From an uncultured Bacilli bacterium (GTDB taxonomy: Bacteria; Bacillota_I; Bacilli_A; RF39; UBA660): a DNA stretch of 64,000 bases. This document shows positions 43,455 through 53,211 of the stretch, piece by piece. A program made the position numbers and the translations under genes. The stretch lies in assembly GCA_934167465.1 (NCBI GenBank), contig CAKPKR010000004.1, positions 25,407 through 89,406 on the forward strand. Reading direction: 5' to 3'. The first letter of the stretch is position 1, and each line of letters starts with the position of its first letter. The notes below the pieces were generated by a model. That model was not told the origin of the DNA, did no database searches, and was given only the letters and a program-made list of their open reading frames with translations.

Positions 43455-46400
43455 ATGAATAAAAAAGGTTTTACATTGGTAGAATTATTAGCCACAATAG
43501 TAATACTTACAATTTTGTCTTTAATAACCATACCATTAATATTAGGGATAATTGATAAAGCAAAACAATCTGCTTTTGAGGATAGTGTTAAAATATCAAG
43601 TAGACAAGTAGAAATGTATTTATTCGAAAATGGTCTATCTGAAATTCCTTCCGATGGTATCAAAGTTAAAAATATGGATTTAAAATCTGATTTTATAAGT
43701 GGTACATTTAAAAATGAAGATGGTAAAATAATAGCAGATAAAATCCGTAATAAAGAATTTTGTGCTTCAGGACCTATCAATAGATTAGTTATACGTAAAG
43801 ATTGTGATGAATTAGATATAACTGCACCAGTTATAGACGAAAGTAAATTAATTTTGTCTAAAACAAGTAATAGTGTGACAGTAAATATTTTAGATGGATT
43901 CGCAATTGAAGAAGAATCATATATTAAAAATTATACTATTAATATATATGATAATAATCAAAAAATAGATTCTAAAACAATTAATGACATCGGCACAGTT
44001 AAATTTACAGGTTTGACTAGCAATAAAGAATATAAAATAGAAGTTATTGCTACGAATTCTAATGATTTAACAGCAAGTGCTACTAAAACAATTACAACGA
44101 CAGAGATAGAAACTCCAACATATGTAGTAAGTCCAAGTGGTTGGGCACAAAGCAAAACAGTGGCAATCACATATCCAAGTGGATATACAAATGAGTATAG
44201 TACAGATAGTGGTTTAACTTGGAAAAAATATACAACAGCTATATTATTTACGGGTAATGGATCTGTAATCGCAAGAGTTACTGATGGAGTTAATACAACT
44301 AGTGCAGCGGCACAAGCAATAACTGGAATTGATACAACTGCTCCAACATCCGCAACATTTGCTTATACAAGAACAAGTAATTCAATTAGTGTAACAGCAA
44401 GTGGTACAGATAGTGAATCAGGGATTACACACTATCAATTCAGTAAAGATAATGGTAAAAATTGGACACCAGTTCAAACATCAAATAAGTATACATTTGA
44501 TAATTTAACAACAAATACTTATAGTGTTAAAGTTAAAGTAATAAATGGAACATATGCAAATGTTAAAGCCATAAATACAAATAACTCTTTAGATAGTGAA
44601 GCAAAAGAAGTTGCAACTACTTCAATAACTGCTCCAACATATAGTGTTACACCTAGTGGTTGGGCAAGAAGTAAAACAGTAACAATCACATATCCAACTG
44701 GATATACAAATGAGTATAGTTTAGATGGTGGACAATCTTGGAAAACTTATACATCAGCATTAACATTTAATGCAAATGGTTCAGTGATTGCAAGAGCTAC
44801 TGATGGTACTAATAAAGTAACAGCTTCAGCACAATCTGTAACTGGAATTGACAATGATAAACCAACAGCAGCAAGCTTTACTTATACAAAGACAAGTAAT
44901 TCAATTAAGATTAAAGCAACTGGTACTGATAAAACATCAAATATTGTAAAATATCAATTTAGTAAAGATAATGGAGCAACTTGGTCAAGTGTTCAATCAA
45001 GTAATGAGTATGAGTTTACAGGATTAAAATCAAATACTTATATTGTTAAAGTAAAAGTTTATGATCAGGCTGATAATTCATTAGAGAGTACATCTCAAAG
45101 CATTGATACAATTGTAATAGCTACACCAACATATAGTGTTACACCAAATGGTTGGGCACAAAGTAAGACTGTAACAATCACATATCCAAGTGGATATACA
45201 AATGAGTATAGTTTAGATGGCGGACAATCTTGGAAAACTTATACATCAGCATTAACATTTAATGCAAATGGATCAGTAATAGCTAGATCAAGTGATGGTA
45301 CAAATACTATAACAGCATCAAGTCAATCTGTAACACAAATTGATACGACAAAACCAACGGCAGCAAGCTTTACGACAACTAATACAAGTAACTCAATTAC
45401 AATAACTGCTACTGGAACAGATGCAGAATCAGGAATCTCACATTATCAATTCAGTAAAGATGATGGTAAAAATTGGTCAACAATTCAATCATCGAATAAA
45501 TATATATTTAGTAATTTAACAACTGGTTCATATAGCATTAAAGTTAAAGTAATAAATGGAACATATGCAAATGTTAAAGCAGTAAACGCTAACAATTCAT
45601 TAGATAGTTCTGCTAAAGCAGTATCAACAACTACGATAGCAACACCAACATATATAGTAAGTCCAAGTGGCTGGGCACAAAGTAAAACAGTTACAATTAA
45701 TTATGCATCAGGATATACAAATGAGTATAGTACTGATGGTGGAAAAACATGGAAAGCATATAGTAAAGCATTAACATTTACAGCAAATGGTTCAGTAATT
45801 GCAAGAATAAGAGATGGAGTAAATACAATAACAGCATCAAGTCAATCTGTAACCGGAATAGATACAACAAAACCAACATCATCAAGTTTCACAACAACAA
45901 CTACAAGTAATTCAATTACAGTAACAGCTGCCGGAACAGATGGTGAATCAGGAATCACACATTATCAATTCAGTAAAGATAATGGATCAACATGGACAAC
46001 AATTCAAACATCAAATAAATACACATTTAGTAGTTTGAAAACAGGTTCATACACTATTATGGTAAAAGTAATAAATGGAACATATGCAAATGTTAAAGCC
46101 GTAAATGCAAATAATTCACTAAATAGTGCTTCAAAAGCAGTATCAACAACTACGATAACAACTCCTATATATGCTGTAAGTCCTACTGGTTGGGCACAAA
46201 GTAAAACTGTAACAATTACATATCCAAGTGGATATACAAATCAATATAGTACTGATGGTGGAAAAACATGGATAGCATATAGTAAAGCATTAACATTTAA
46301 TGCAAATGGTTCAGTAATTGCAAGAACAACTGATGGAACAAATACAGTGACAGCATCAAGTCAATCTGTAACTGGAATAGATACAACAAAACCAACAGCA

Positions 46401-47531
46401 GCAAGCTTTACAACAACTAAGACAAGTAAATCAATAACAGTAACAGCAACTGGAACAGATGCCGAATCAGGAATTACACATTATCAATTTAGTAAAGACA
46501 ATGGTAAAAATTGGACAACAGTTCAAACTGGAAAGAGCTATACATTTAATAATTTAAAAGCTGGTTCATATAGCATCAAAGTAAAAGTAATAAATGGAAC
46601 ATATGCAAATGTTAAAACAGTAAACGCTAATAACTCATTAGATAGTACGGCACAAACTGTAACAACTACATCGATAGCAACACCAACATATACAGTAAGT
46701 CCAAGTGGCTGGGCACAAAGTAAAACAGTTACAATTAATTATGCATCAGGATATACAAATGAGTATAGTACTGATGGTGGAAAAACATGGAAAGCATATA
46801 GTAAAGCATTAACATTTACAGCAAATGGTTCAGTAATTGCAAGAATAAGAGATGGAATAAATACAGTAACAGCATCAAGTCAATCAGTTACACAAATTGA
46901 TACAACAAAACCAACGGCAGCAAGTTTTACTTATACAAGAACAAGTAAATCAATAACAGTGACAGCAAGTGGAACAGACGCTGAATCAGGAATCACACAT
47001 TATCAATTTAGTAAAGATAATGGAACGACATGGACAACAATTCAAACTGGAAAGAGCTATACATTTAATAATTTAGCAACTGGTTCATATAACATTAAAG
47101 TTAAGGTAATAAATGGAACATACGCAAATGTTAAAGCCGTAAATGCAAATAACTCACTAGATAGTACAGCACAATCTGTAGCAACAGTAGCGATTGCAGC
47201 ACCAACATATAGTGTAACAAATGCATCAACTTGGGCATTAAGTAAAACTGTAACAATTACTTATCCAAGTGGATATACAAATCAATATAGTCTAGATAGT
47301 GGAGCTACATGGAAGACATATACTGCACCAATAGTATTAACTGATTTGGGAAAGACTAGTGCAATAGTAATTGCAAGAGTAACTGATGGTAAGAATTATA
47401 AGAATGGATCTACATTAACAGTATCAAATATCTATTTGACATCAGCTGATAAAGTAACATTTACTCCAAGTGATTCAAACTGGAAAGTTACAAATGTTCA
47501 TGAAGCGTTAGAATATTTAAGAAATAATTAG
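43455..47531 (+). CDS. Giant pilin-like surface protein with about seven tandem beta-sandwich repeats
   Basis: 1358 residues. The N-terminus KGFTLVELLATIVILTILSL is a prepilin-type signal and helix. After a pilin-like head and a first Ig-like domain come tandem units of about 172 residues. Each starts TPTY-x-VSPSGWAQSKTVTITY and contains SVIAR-DG, TTKPTAASF, SGITHYQFSKDNG and VKVINGTYANVKAV. GWA-type unit starts recur near 44116, 44635, 45125, 45645, 46161, 46680 and 47201; the second unit is shorter by about 30 bp. The protein ends with the ADKVTFTPSDS...NVHEALEYL module. It probably forms a long stalk or fibre, and its lipoprotein partner follows 15 bp later. Confidence 0.8.
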   Translation: MNKKGFTLVELLATIVILTILSLITIPLILGIIDKAKQSAFEDSVKISSRQVEMYLFENGLSEIPSDGIKVKNMDLKSDFISGTFKNEDGKIIADKIRNKEFCASGPINRLVIRKDCDELDITAPVIDESKLILSKTSNSVTVNILDGFAIEEESYIKNYTINIYDNNQKIDSKTINDIGTVKFTGLTSNKEYKIEVIATNSNDLTASATKTITTTEIETPTYVVSPSGWAQSKTVAITYPSGYTNEYSTDSGLTWKKYTTAILFTGNGSVIARVTDGVNTTSAAAQAITGIDTTAPTSATFAYTRTSNSISVTASGTDSESGITHYQFSKDNGKNWTPVQTSNKYTFDNLTTNTYSVKVKVINGTYANVKAINTNNSLDSEAKEVATTSITAPTYSVTPSGWARSKTVTITYPTGYTNEYSLDGGQSWKTYTSALTFNANGSVIARATDGTNKVTASAQSVTGIDNDKPTAASFTYTKTSNSIKIKATGTDKTSNIVKYQFSKDNGATWSSVQSSNEYEFTGLKSNTYIVKVKVYDQADNSLESTSQSIDTIVIATPTYSVTPNGWAQSKTVTITYPSGYTNEYSLDGGQSWKTYTSALTFNANGSVIARSSDGTNTITASSQSVTQIDTTKPTAASFTTTNTSNSITITATGTDAESGISHYQFSKDDGKNWSTIQSSNKYIFSNLTTGSYSIKVKVINGTYANVKAVNANNSLDSSAKAVSTTTIATPTYIVSPSGWAQSKTVTINYASGYTNEYSTDGGKTWKAYSKALTFTANGSVIARIRDGVNTITASSQSVTGIDTTKPTSSSFTTTTTSNSITVTAAGTDGESGITHYQFSKDNGSTWTTIQTSNKYTFSSLKTGSYTIMVKVINGTYANVKAVNANNSLNSASKAVSTTTITTPIYAVSPTGWAQSKTVTITYPSGYTNQYSTDGGKTWIAYSKALTFNANGSVIARTTDGTNTVTASSQSVTGIDTTKPTAASFTTTKTSKSITVTATGTDAESGITHYQFSKDNGKNWTTVQTGKSYTFNNLKAGSYSIKVKVINGTYANVKTVNANNSLDSTAQTVTTTSIATPTYTVSPSGWAQSKTVTINYASGYTNEYSTDGGKTWKAYSKALTFTANGSVIARIRDGINTVTASSQSVTQIDTTKPTAASFTYTRTSKSITVTASGTDAESGITHYQFSKDNGTTWTTIQTGKSYTFNNLATGSYNIKVKVINGTYANVKAVNANNSLDSTAQSVATVAIAAPTYSVTNASTWALSKTVTITYPSGYTNQYSLDSGATWKTYTAPIVLTDLGKTSAIVIARVTDGKNYKNGSTLTVSNIYLTSADKVTFTPSDSNWKVTNVHEALEYLRNN
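44116..47300 (+). repeat. Tandem coding repeats, about 516-521 bp unit
   Basis: Six full units and a partial seventh inside the pilin-like gene, with start points about 519, 490, 520, 516, 519 and 521 bp apart. DNA identity is high between some units (for example the blocks near 45645 and 46680), which should allow recombination to change repeat number. Confidence 0.8.
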
Positions 47532-47546
47532 AAGGAAGGAAAGAGT

Positions 47547-47957
47547 ATGAAAAAGAAATTTTTAGTAGCATTATCATTGCTTCTAGTAGTTGGCTTAGCT
47601 ACTGGATGCGGATGCAGCAAAAGACAAGAAGGAAAGAAAGAAGAAAAAGAAAACTTCAATACGAATGAAGATGTTGTAAAAGATCAAGAAGTAGGAGAAT
47701 TAAAATTTACAAATACTTCATTAAAAGTTGATAAAAATTATTCAACACTTGTTACATTAGTATCAAATCCAACAAGTAATGATATCGAAGTAAGAATTTT
47801 CAATATTTATGTAAAAGATAAAGATGGAAATGAAATTGTAAAATTAGAAGGATATGTTGGAGATGTAATTCCAGCAGGTGAATCAAGAGAAATTACTTCA
47901 AATGCTGATATGGATTTAAGCAAAGCTGCAAGTATTGAATACGAAATGGTAAAATAG
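47547..47957 (+). CDS. Lipoprotein of the paired pilin-associated family (paralogue of 32391)
   Basis: 136 residues with lipobox VVGLATGCGC. After a charged linker comes one FxLYD-like beta domain: ELKFTNTSLKVDKNYSTLVTLVSN, with IRVFNIY-type VRIFNIYVKD and a closing DMDLSKAASIEYEM. The pattern matches the lipoprotein encoded before the other pilin-like gene. Strong GGAAGGAAAG site, co-transcribed with the giant pilin-like gene and closed by a terminator. Confidence 0.72.
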   Translation: MKKKFLVALSLLLVVGLATGCGCSKRQEGKKEEKENFNTNEDVVKDQEVGELKFTNTSLKVDKNYSTLVTLVSNPTSNDIEVRIFNIYVKDKDGNEIVKLEGYVGDVIPAGESREITSNADMDLSKAASIEYEMVK

Positions 47958-47964
47958 TTTGTGA

Positions 47965-47998
47965 AATTGGTGAATATATATATTCACCAATTTTTTTC
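47965..47998 (+). terminator. Intrinsic terminator
   Basis: AATTGGTGAATA pairs with TATTCACCAATT, followed by T7. Confidence 0.85.
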
Positions 47999-48043
47999 AA
48001 ATATTTTTCGAAAATAGTGATATAATAATTGTAGGTGTTTATA

Positions 48044-49405
48044 ATGAAAAAACATATATTAAAAATAATTATATTATTAATATCTTTATCAGCAATTATT
48101 TATGTACTTTTTATCCCTCATATTGTTTTAATAGGTCCTAGTAGAATTGAATTGGAAGTTAAATCTAAATATCATGATGATGGAATAATTGTTTATAATT
48201 TAAAGAAAGATAAAATTAAAATAGAAAATAGTTTAAATACTAATAAAATAGGAGAATATACTATTAAATACATAATTAACAATAAATACAAAAAAACGCG
48301 AAAGATTTTAGTTATAGATAAAACTAAACCAATAATTAAATTAAATGGTGAACAAAACACAAATGTTTGTAGTTATAGTAAATATAAAGAAGAAGGTGCA
48401 ACAGCAACTGATAATTACGATGGTGATATAAGTTCCCAAATTAAAGTAAAAAAATCTAAGAATAAAATAATTTATAGTGTAGAAGATAGTAGCAGTAATA
48501 AAACAGAAAAAATTAGAAACTTGATTTTAAAAGATGATGAAGCGCCAATAATAAAATTGAGTGGAAATAATTATGTTTATATGTATCTTGGTGAAAAATA
48601 TGAGGAACAAGGTGCAACAGCAATAGATAATTGTGATGGTGATATAAGTTCTCAAGTAAAAAAGTCAGGTAATGTTGATACAAATAACATAGGTGAATAT
48701 AAAATAAAATATGAAGTTAGAGATAGTTCTTACAATAAATCTGAAGTAGAAAGAATAATAAAAGTAATTCCAAATAATGATAAAGTAATATATTTAACAT
48801 TTGATGATGGACCAAGCTATTCTATAACATCTAGATTATTAGATATATTAAAAGAAGAAAATGTAAAAGCAACATTTTTTGTAATAAATCATAGTGATGA
48901 TTTAAATTACTTAATAAAAAGAGAATATGATGAGGGTCATACAGTAGCAATTCATTCTTATACACATAACTATAATCAAATATATTCAAGTATAGATGCA
49001 TATTTTACTGATTTAAATGCAATGAAAAATAAAATTAAAAACATAATCGGAATCGAACCTAAAATAATAAGATTTCCAGGTGGAAGCTCTAATACAATAA
49101 GTAGATTTAATCCCGGAATAATGACAAAATTAGCAAACGAAGTAATAAAACAAGGGTATATATACATAGATTGGAATGTTTCTAGTGGTGATGCAGGTGG
49201 AGCATATACAAAAGAAGAAGTATATGATAATGTTATAAATAATTTAAATTCAAAAGAAAATGTTATACTAATGCATGATTTTGAAAGCAATTATAAGACA
49301 TTGGATGCTATTAAAAACATAATTGAAACAGCAAAATCTTTAGGTTATCAATTTAAATCTTTAGATGAAAATTCACCAATTATAAGACATAAAATAAATA
49401 ATTAA
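48044..49405 (+). CDS. Membrane-anchored polysaccharide deacetylase with Ig-like domains
   Basis: A 453-residue protein starting at ATG 48044 after AGGTGTTTATA. The N-terminal membrane helix is at about 5-25. Three DUF5011-like Ig modules follow; two carry YKEEGATATDNYDGDIS and YEEQGATAIDNCDGDIS. The C-terminal NodB domain has TFDDGPS (catalytic and metal Asp), HSYTH (metal His), RFPGGSS, DWNVSSGD and LMHDF. It should deacetylate a cell-wall glycan, such as peptidoglycan GlcNAc. It has its own promoter region and is a likely contributor to lysozyme resistance. Confidence 0.9.
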   Translation: MKKHILKIIILLISLSAIIYVLFIPHIVLIGPSRIELEVKSKYHDDGIIVYNLKKDKIKIENSLNTNKIGEYTIKYIINNKYKKTRKILVIDKTKPIIKLNGEQNTNVCSYSKYKEEGATATDNYDGDISSQIKVKKSKNKIIYSVEDSSSNKTEKIRNLILKDDEAPIIKLSGNNYVYMYLGEKYEEQGATAIDNCDGDISSQVKKSGNVDTNNIGEYKIKYEVRDSSYNKSEVERIIKVIPNNDKVIYLTFDDGPSYSITSRLLDILKEENVKATFFVINHSDDLNYLIKREYDEGHTVAIHSYTHNYNQIYSSIDAYFTDLNAMKNKIKNIIGIEPKIIRFPGGSSNTISRFNPGIMTKLANEVIKQGYIYIDWNVSSGDAGGAYTKEEVYDNVINNLNSKENVILMHDFESNYKTLDAIKNIIETAKSLGYQFKSLDENSPIIRHKINN

Positions 49406-49409
49406 GTTG

Positions 49410-49458
49410 AATTTTAAAAATTAATATATCAATTTTTAAAAATTCACTTCATTTTTTT
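49410..49458 (+). terminator. Intrinsic terminator
   Basis: GAATTTTTAAAAATT-type arms (GAATTTTAAAAATT and AATTTTTAAAAATTC) form a 14-bp AT stem, followed after a few bases by T7. Confidence 0.6.
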
Positions 49459-49481
49459 GTCAAAAATTCAAAAAGTATTAT

Positions 49482-49510
49482 TTGACATTTTTTAAGATAT
49501 ACTATATATA
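49482..49510 (+). promoter_or_regulatory. Promoter for the 49529-53125 run
   Basis: TTGACA (49482-49487), 17-bp spacer, TATATA (49505-49510). Confidence 0.7.
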
Positions 49511-49528
49511 AAGTGTATGGAGGAAATA

Positions 49529-49885
49529 ATGGAAGAAACAAATAGAATAATATTAAATTATTTTCAAAACGATATTACTAAAATTGATTTATTGAATATG
49601 TTTTATGATATTGGAGAATTTATTTCAAGAAATAATATTGATTTAAAAGAATTGGAATTATATTTAAAAAAAATATATGGAATATCAATAGTATTTACCA
49701 AAAGAAATTTCAAAAATATGATTAAATTATGTAATAATTATAAAAAAAATGACTTAATAAAATTACAACAATATGATTGGTTTAAAGTAATTAAAATGTT
49801 AAACAATAAAAAAATTAATAATTACGAAAATGATTATTGTTTAATAGAATTAAATGAAATAAAAAAGAGAATAAATATGTTATAA
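49529..49885 (+). CDS. Short helical protein resembling the DUF1016/YhcG N-terminal domain
   Basis: 118 residues; ATG 49529 is chosen because GGAGG lies at proper distance. The segments FTKRNFKNMIKLCNNYKK and QYDWFKVIKML resemble the FSRRNL...MRQFY and SWSHY motifs of DUF1016 N-terminal domains, which usually precede a PD-(D/E)XK nuclease. No nuclease part is present. Function unknown. It starts an operon-like run with deoD and two M16 peptidases. Confidence 0.45.
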   Translation: MEETNRIILNYFQNDITKIDLLNMFYDIGEFISRNNIDLKELELYLKKIYGISIVFTKRNFKNMIKLCNNYKKNDLIKLQQYDWFKVIKMLNNKKINNYENDYCLIELNEIKKRINML

Positions 49886-49904
49886 TAAAATAGGAGGTAA
49901 TGAT

Positions 49905-50612
49905 ATGACACCACATATAGAAAGTAAAAAAGAAGAAATAGCTGAAACAGTAATAATGCCAGGTGATCCATTAAGAGCAAAATATATAGCAGAAAACTTT
50001 TTAAAAGATTACAAATTAGTAAATCAAGTAAGAAATATATATGCATATACTGGTTATTATAAAGAAAAAAAAATAACAATAATGGCATCAGGAATGGGTA
50101 TGCCTAGTATTGGAATATATTCTTATGAATTATTTAAATTTTATGATGTAAAAAATATAATTAGAATTGGAACATTTGGATCTTATACAAAAGAACTTGA
50201 TTTATATGATTTATTGTTAGTCACAAATGCATATTCTGATTCTTCATATGCATTAGTTCAAAATAATAATAAAAATAATATATTAAATTCATCAGATTTT
50301 TTAAATGAGGTAATTATAAATACTGCAGAAAAAATTAACCAAAAATTAAAAACAGGAACTATATATAGCAGTGATGTTTTTTATAAAGAAAAAGATAATT
50401 ATAAAGAATTATACGATAAATATAATTGCTTAGGAGTAGAAATGGAATCATTTGCTTTATTTAGTAATGCTTTAATTCTTGGAAAAAAAGCAGCTTGTTT
50501 ACTTACTGTAAGTGATAATTTTGAAACAAAAGAACAAATTAGTTCAGTTGAAAGACAAAATTCTTTAAATAAAATGATTACTTTAGCACTTGAAACAGCA
50601 TTAGAATTATAG
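49905..50612 (+). CDS. deoD: Purine nucleoside phosphorylase (DeoD type)
   Basis: A 235-residue hexameric-type phosphorylase splitting purine (deoxy)nucleosides with phosphate. Motifs: VIMPGDPLRAKYIAE, ASGMGMPSIGIYSYEL, IRIGTFGSY and GVEMESFAL (substrate-binding Met-Glu). Length is typical. Start after AGGAGGTAATGAT. It is an operon member upstream of the two M16 genes by 10 bp. Confidence 0.95.
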   Translation: MTPHIESKKEEIAETVIMPGDPLRAKYIAENFLKDYKLVNQVRNIYAYTGYYKEKKITIMASGMGMPSIGIYSYELFKFYDVKNIIRIGTFGSYTKELDLYDLLLVTNAYSDSSYALVQNNNKNNILNSSDFLNEVIINTAEKINQKLKTGTIYSSDVFYKEKDNYKELYDKYNCLGVEMESFALFSNALILGKKAACLLTVSDNFETKEQISSVERQNSLNKMITLALETALEL

Positions 50613-50622
50613 GAGAGCGATT

Positions 50623-51891
50623 ATGAAATATATAAAATATGATATGGATGGGTATTTCTTACATACAATTGAAACAGATAAATTTAAAACAATTAATATA
50701 AATTTAAATATTAAAAGAGAAACAAAAAAAGAAGAATTAACAATTAGAGATGTACTTATAAATACTTTGATAGATTCTAGTAAAAAATATCCAACAAGAA
50801 GAGAAATCGAAATTGAAACAGAAGAATTATATGGCTTAGGAATGAATATTAATTTAGTAAATTCCGGAAAATGTAATATTATTAATGTTGATGAAACGTT
50901 TTTAAATAATAAATACATTGATGATGATATATTAGAAAAATCAATAAGTTTTTTAAATGAAATTATATTTAATCCAAATGTAAAAAATGATGAATTTGTT
51001 CAAACATCATTTAATATAGCAAAAAGAATTGTAAAAAATAATATTGATAGTATAAAAGATAATCCTGGATATTATGGAAAACATTGCTTAATTAAAGAAA
51101 TAAATCCTAATAATCCATTATCTTTTTTACCAAACTGTGATGATTTAGAAAAAATAAATCCACGTAATTTATATGAATATTATTTAGATGTAATCAAAAA
51201 TGATGAAATAAATATTTATGTGATAGGAGATATTGATTCTTTAAAAATTAAAAGTATCTTTGAAAAAATATTTAAAGTTAATAAAAGAAAAATAAGGCAA
51301 ATAAATCATTTTATTTTAGAAAATAATATAGGTGATGAGTCTTTGTATAAAGAAAAATTACCAATAAATCAAACAAAATTATTAATAGGATATAATTTTG
51401 ATAAAATAAGTGATTTTGAAAATAGATATGTATCTAGAATGCTTTCATATATATTAGGTGGAAGTGCTGACTCATTATTATTTAAGTCAGTAAGAGAAAA
51501 AGAATCTTTATGTTATAGTATTAATTCTAGGTATAATATTTTAACAGGTATTATGGTTATAGAATCAGGTATTGATGTTAGTAATTATGAACATACAAAA
51601 AACCTAATTATAGAACAAATAGAGGAGATTAAAAAAGGAAATTTTGAAGATAAAGATTTGGAAAATGGTAAAAAAATATATAAAAATAGTGCTCTAGAAT
51701 TGTTTGATTCTCCTAGTTCTATTATTAACATGTATATTTCTCATAATTTTATTAATAGTGATTTATATGAAGACAAAATAAAAAATATTGATAAAGTAAC
51801 AAAAGAAGATGTAATTCTTTTAGCAAGTAAATTACATTTGAATAAAATTGTTTTAATAGAAGGTGAAGAAAATGAAGAAGACAACAATTAA
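50623..51891 (+). CDS. M16-family peptidase-like protein without zinc motif (YfmF type)
   Basis: A 422-residue protein of two M16-like alpha/beta domains. The place of the zinc motif holds LINTLIDSSKKYPTRREIE, so no HxxEH is present. YGLGMNINL-type segments, and RYVSRMLSYILGGSADSLLFKSVREKESLCYS in the second half, are conserved. In heterodimeric M16 pairs one subunit is inactive in this way. Its partner is encoded next with a 20-bp overlap. The pair resembles Bacillus YfmF/YfmH, linked to EF-P modification. Confidence 0.88.
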   Translation: MKYIKYDMDGYFLHTIETDKFKTININLNIKRETKKEELTIRDVLINTLIDSSKKYPTRREIEIETEELYGLGMNINLVNSGKCNIINVDETFLNNKYIDDDILEKSISFLNEIIFNPNVKNDEFVQTSFNIAKRIVKNNIDSIKDNPGYYGKHCLIKEINPNNPLSFLPNCDDLEKINPRNLYEYYLDVIKNDEINIYVIGDIDSLKIKSIFEKIFKVNKRKIRQINHFILENNIGDESLYKEKLPINQTKLLIGYNFDKISDFENRYVSRMLSYILGGSADSLLFKSVREKESLCYSINSRYNILTGIMVIESGIDVSNYEHTKNLIIEQIEEIKKGNFEDKDLENGKKIYKNSALELFDSPSSIINMYISHNFINSDLYEDKIKNIDKVTKEDVILLASKLHLNKIVLIEGEENEEDNN

Positions 51892-53125
51892 CAATTTAGA
51901 TTTAGAACTATTTTATGAAAAATTAAATAATGGATTAGAAATTTATATAGTTCCAAAAAATAATTCTAATAATACTTATGTTACTTTTACAACAAAATAT
52001 GGATCAAATAATAATAATTTTAAAATAGGTGATAAATTATATAATATGCCTGCAGGGATAGCTCATTTTTTAGAACATAAAATGTTTGAGCAAGAAAATG
52101 GTGTTGACCCTTTTACGTTATTTAGTGATAATGGTGCCGACGCCAATGCATTTACTAATTATAATCAAACAACTTATTTATTTTCTTCTCCAAGTAATTT
52201 TGAAGAAAATATGAGAGTATTACTTGATTTTATAGGAAAACCTTATTTTACAGATAAAAACGTTGAAAAAGAAAAAGGTATAATTATTCAGGAACTAAAA
52301 ATGTATGAAGATAATCAATTTAGAAAAGGATTTAGTAAAATAGTAGAAAATGCTTTCAAAAATCATCCAGTAAAAATGCAAGTTGGAGGTACAATTGAAA
52401 GTGTAAAAAAAATTACAAAGGAAGATTTATATAAATGCTATGAAACTTTCTATAATCCTTCTAATATGTTTATTGTTATTACTGGAAATGTAAATCCAGA
52501 TAAAGCAATCGAAATCATAAAAAAAAATATTGTTGAAATGAAAAAAATAGAATTTACAAATATTGTTCCTGATGAACCAGATGAGGTATCAAAAAAAGAA
52601 GAAATTATTAAAATGAATGTAACAATTCCTAAAGTTTATTACGGAGTTAAAATAAATATTGGCAATTATAATATGAAAATATTTAAACAATATTTATCAT
52701 TATATTTTGATTCTATTTTTGACGCAACATCAGAATTCAGTAAAAAAATGAAAGAAAAAGAAATAATAGATGAAGACATTAATTATTATTTTATAAATAC
52801 AGAAAAACATTTATTAGTTGTTTTTGGAGCTGAGACAAAATTTGAAAAAGAATTAATAAAAGAAGTTATGAAAAATTTATCTATTATTCCTGATAAAGAA
52901 ACATTTGAACGAAAGAAAAAAATCTTTATTAGTTCTATAATATACTCTAGTGATAGTATATTTAGAGTCAATAATATGATTACAAATTCAATTATTAACA
53001 ATGGATATTTTAATACAGATTTATTTAATCAAATAAAAAGTTTAAATTATGAAGAAATGGTAGATATTATTAATAATATTTCATTTGATAATGATTTATA
53101 TGTATTAGTAGAAAGCAAAAAATAG
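51872..53125 (+). CDS. M16-family zinc peptidase (YfmH type)
   Basis: A 417-residue catalytic partner. The inverted zinc motif is HFLEH (65-69), with the downstream Glu ligand in the KEKGIIIQELKMYEDN helix. The C-terminal M16 domain is present. I start at ATG 51872 with AGGTGAAG inside the preceding gene. It is the last gene of the run, and the poly-G promoter of the next unit follows about 30 bp later. Confidence 0.9.
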   Translation: MKKTTINNLDLELFYEKLNNGLEIYIVPKNNSNNTYVTFTTKYGSNNNNFKIGDKLYNMPAGIAHFLEHKMFEQENGVDPFTLFSDNGADANAFTNYNQTTYLFSSPSNFEENMRVLLDFIGKPYFTDKNVEKEKGIIIQELKMYEDNQFRKGFSKIVENAFKNHPVKMQVGGTIESVKKITKEDLYKCYETFYNPSNMFIVITGNVNPDKAIEIIKKNIVEMKKIEFTNIVPDEPDEVSKKEEIIKMNVTIPKVYYGVKINIGNYNMKIFKQYLSLYFDSIFDATSEFSKKMKEKEIIDEDINYYFINTEKHLLVVFGAETKFEKELIKEVMKNLSIIPDKETFERKKKIFISSIIYSSDSIFRVNNMITNSIINNGYFNTDLFNQIKSLNYEEMVDIINNISFDNDLYVLVESKK

Positions 53126-53157
53126 CTTTCTTTTTTTGATGCGAACAAAATTTCTGC

Positions 53158-53188
53158 TTGACTTTTACGTCTGGGGGGGGGGTATGAT
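53158..53188 (+). promoter_or_regulatory. Putative phase-variable promoter with a 10-G spacer tract
   Basis: TTGACT (53158-53163) and TATGAT (53183-53188) with a 19-bp spacer containing G10 (53173-53182). ACGTCT precedes the G tract and a GAAAGTAGGAAT ribosome-site leader follows, as at 36556-36610. The two promoters are clear duplicates that now differ by one G. Confidence 0.75.
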
Positions 53189-53211
53189 AGTATTGGAAAG
53201 TAGGAATATAG

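Noticed and set aside
43958..44170. Minus-strand frames inside the giant pilin-like gene and other large genes
   Set aside because: They mirror repetitive coding sequence, lack ribosome sites and have no family features.
43400..47531. Tandem repeats considered as a CRISPR array
   Set aside because: Units are about 516 bp, coding and contiguous, with no short repeat-spacer pattern; no cas genes are present. I saw no CRISPR array in the window.
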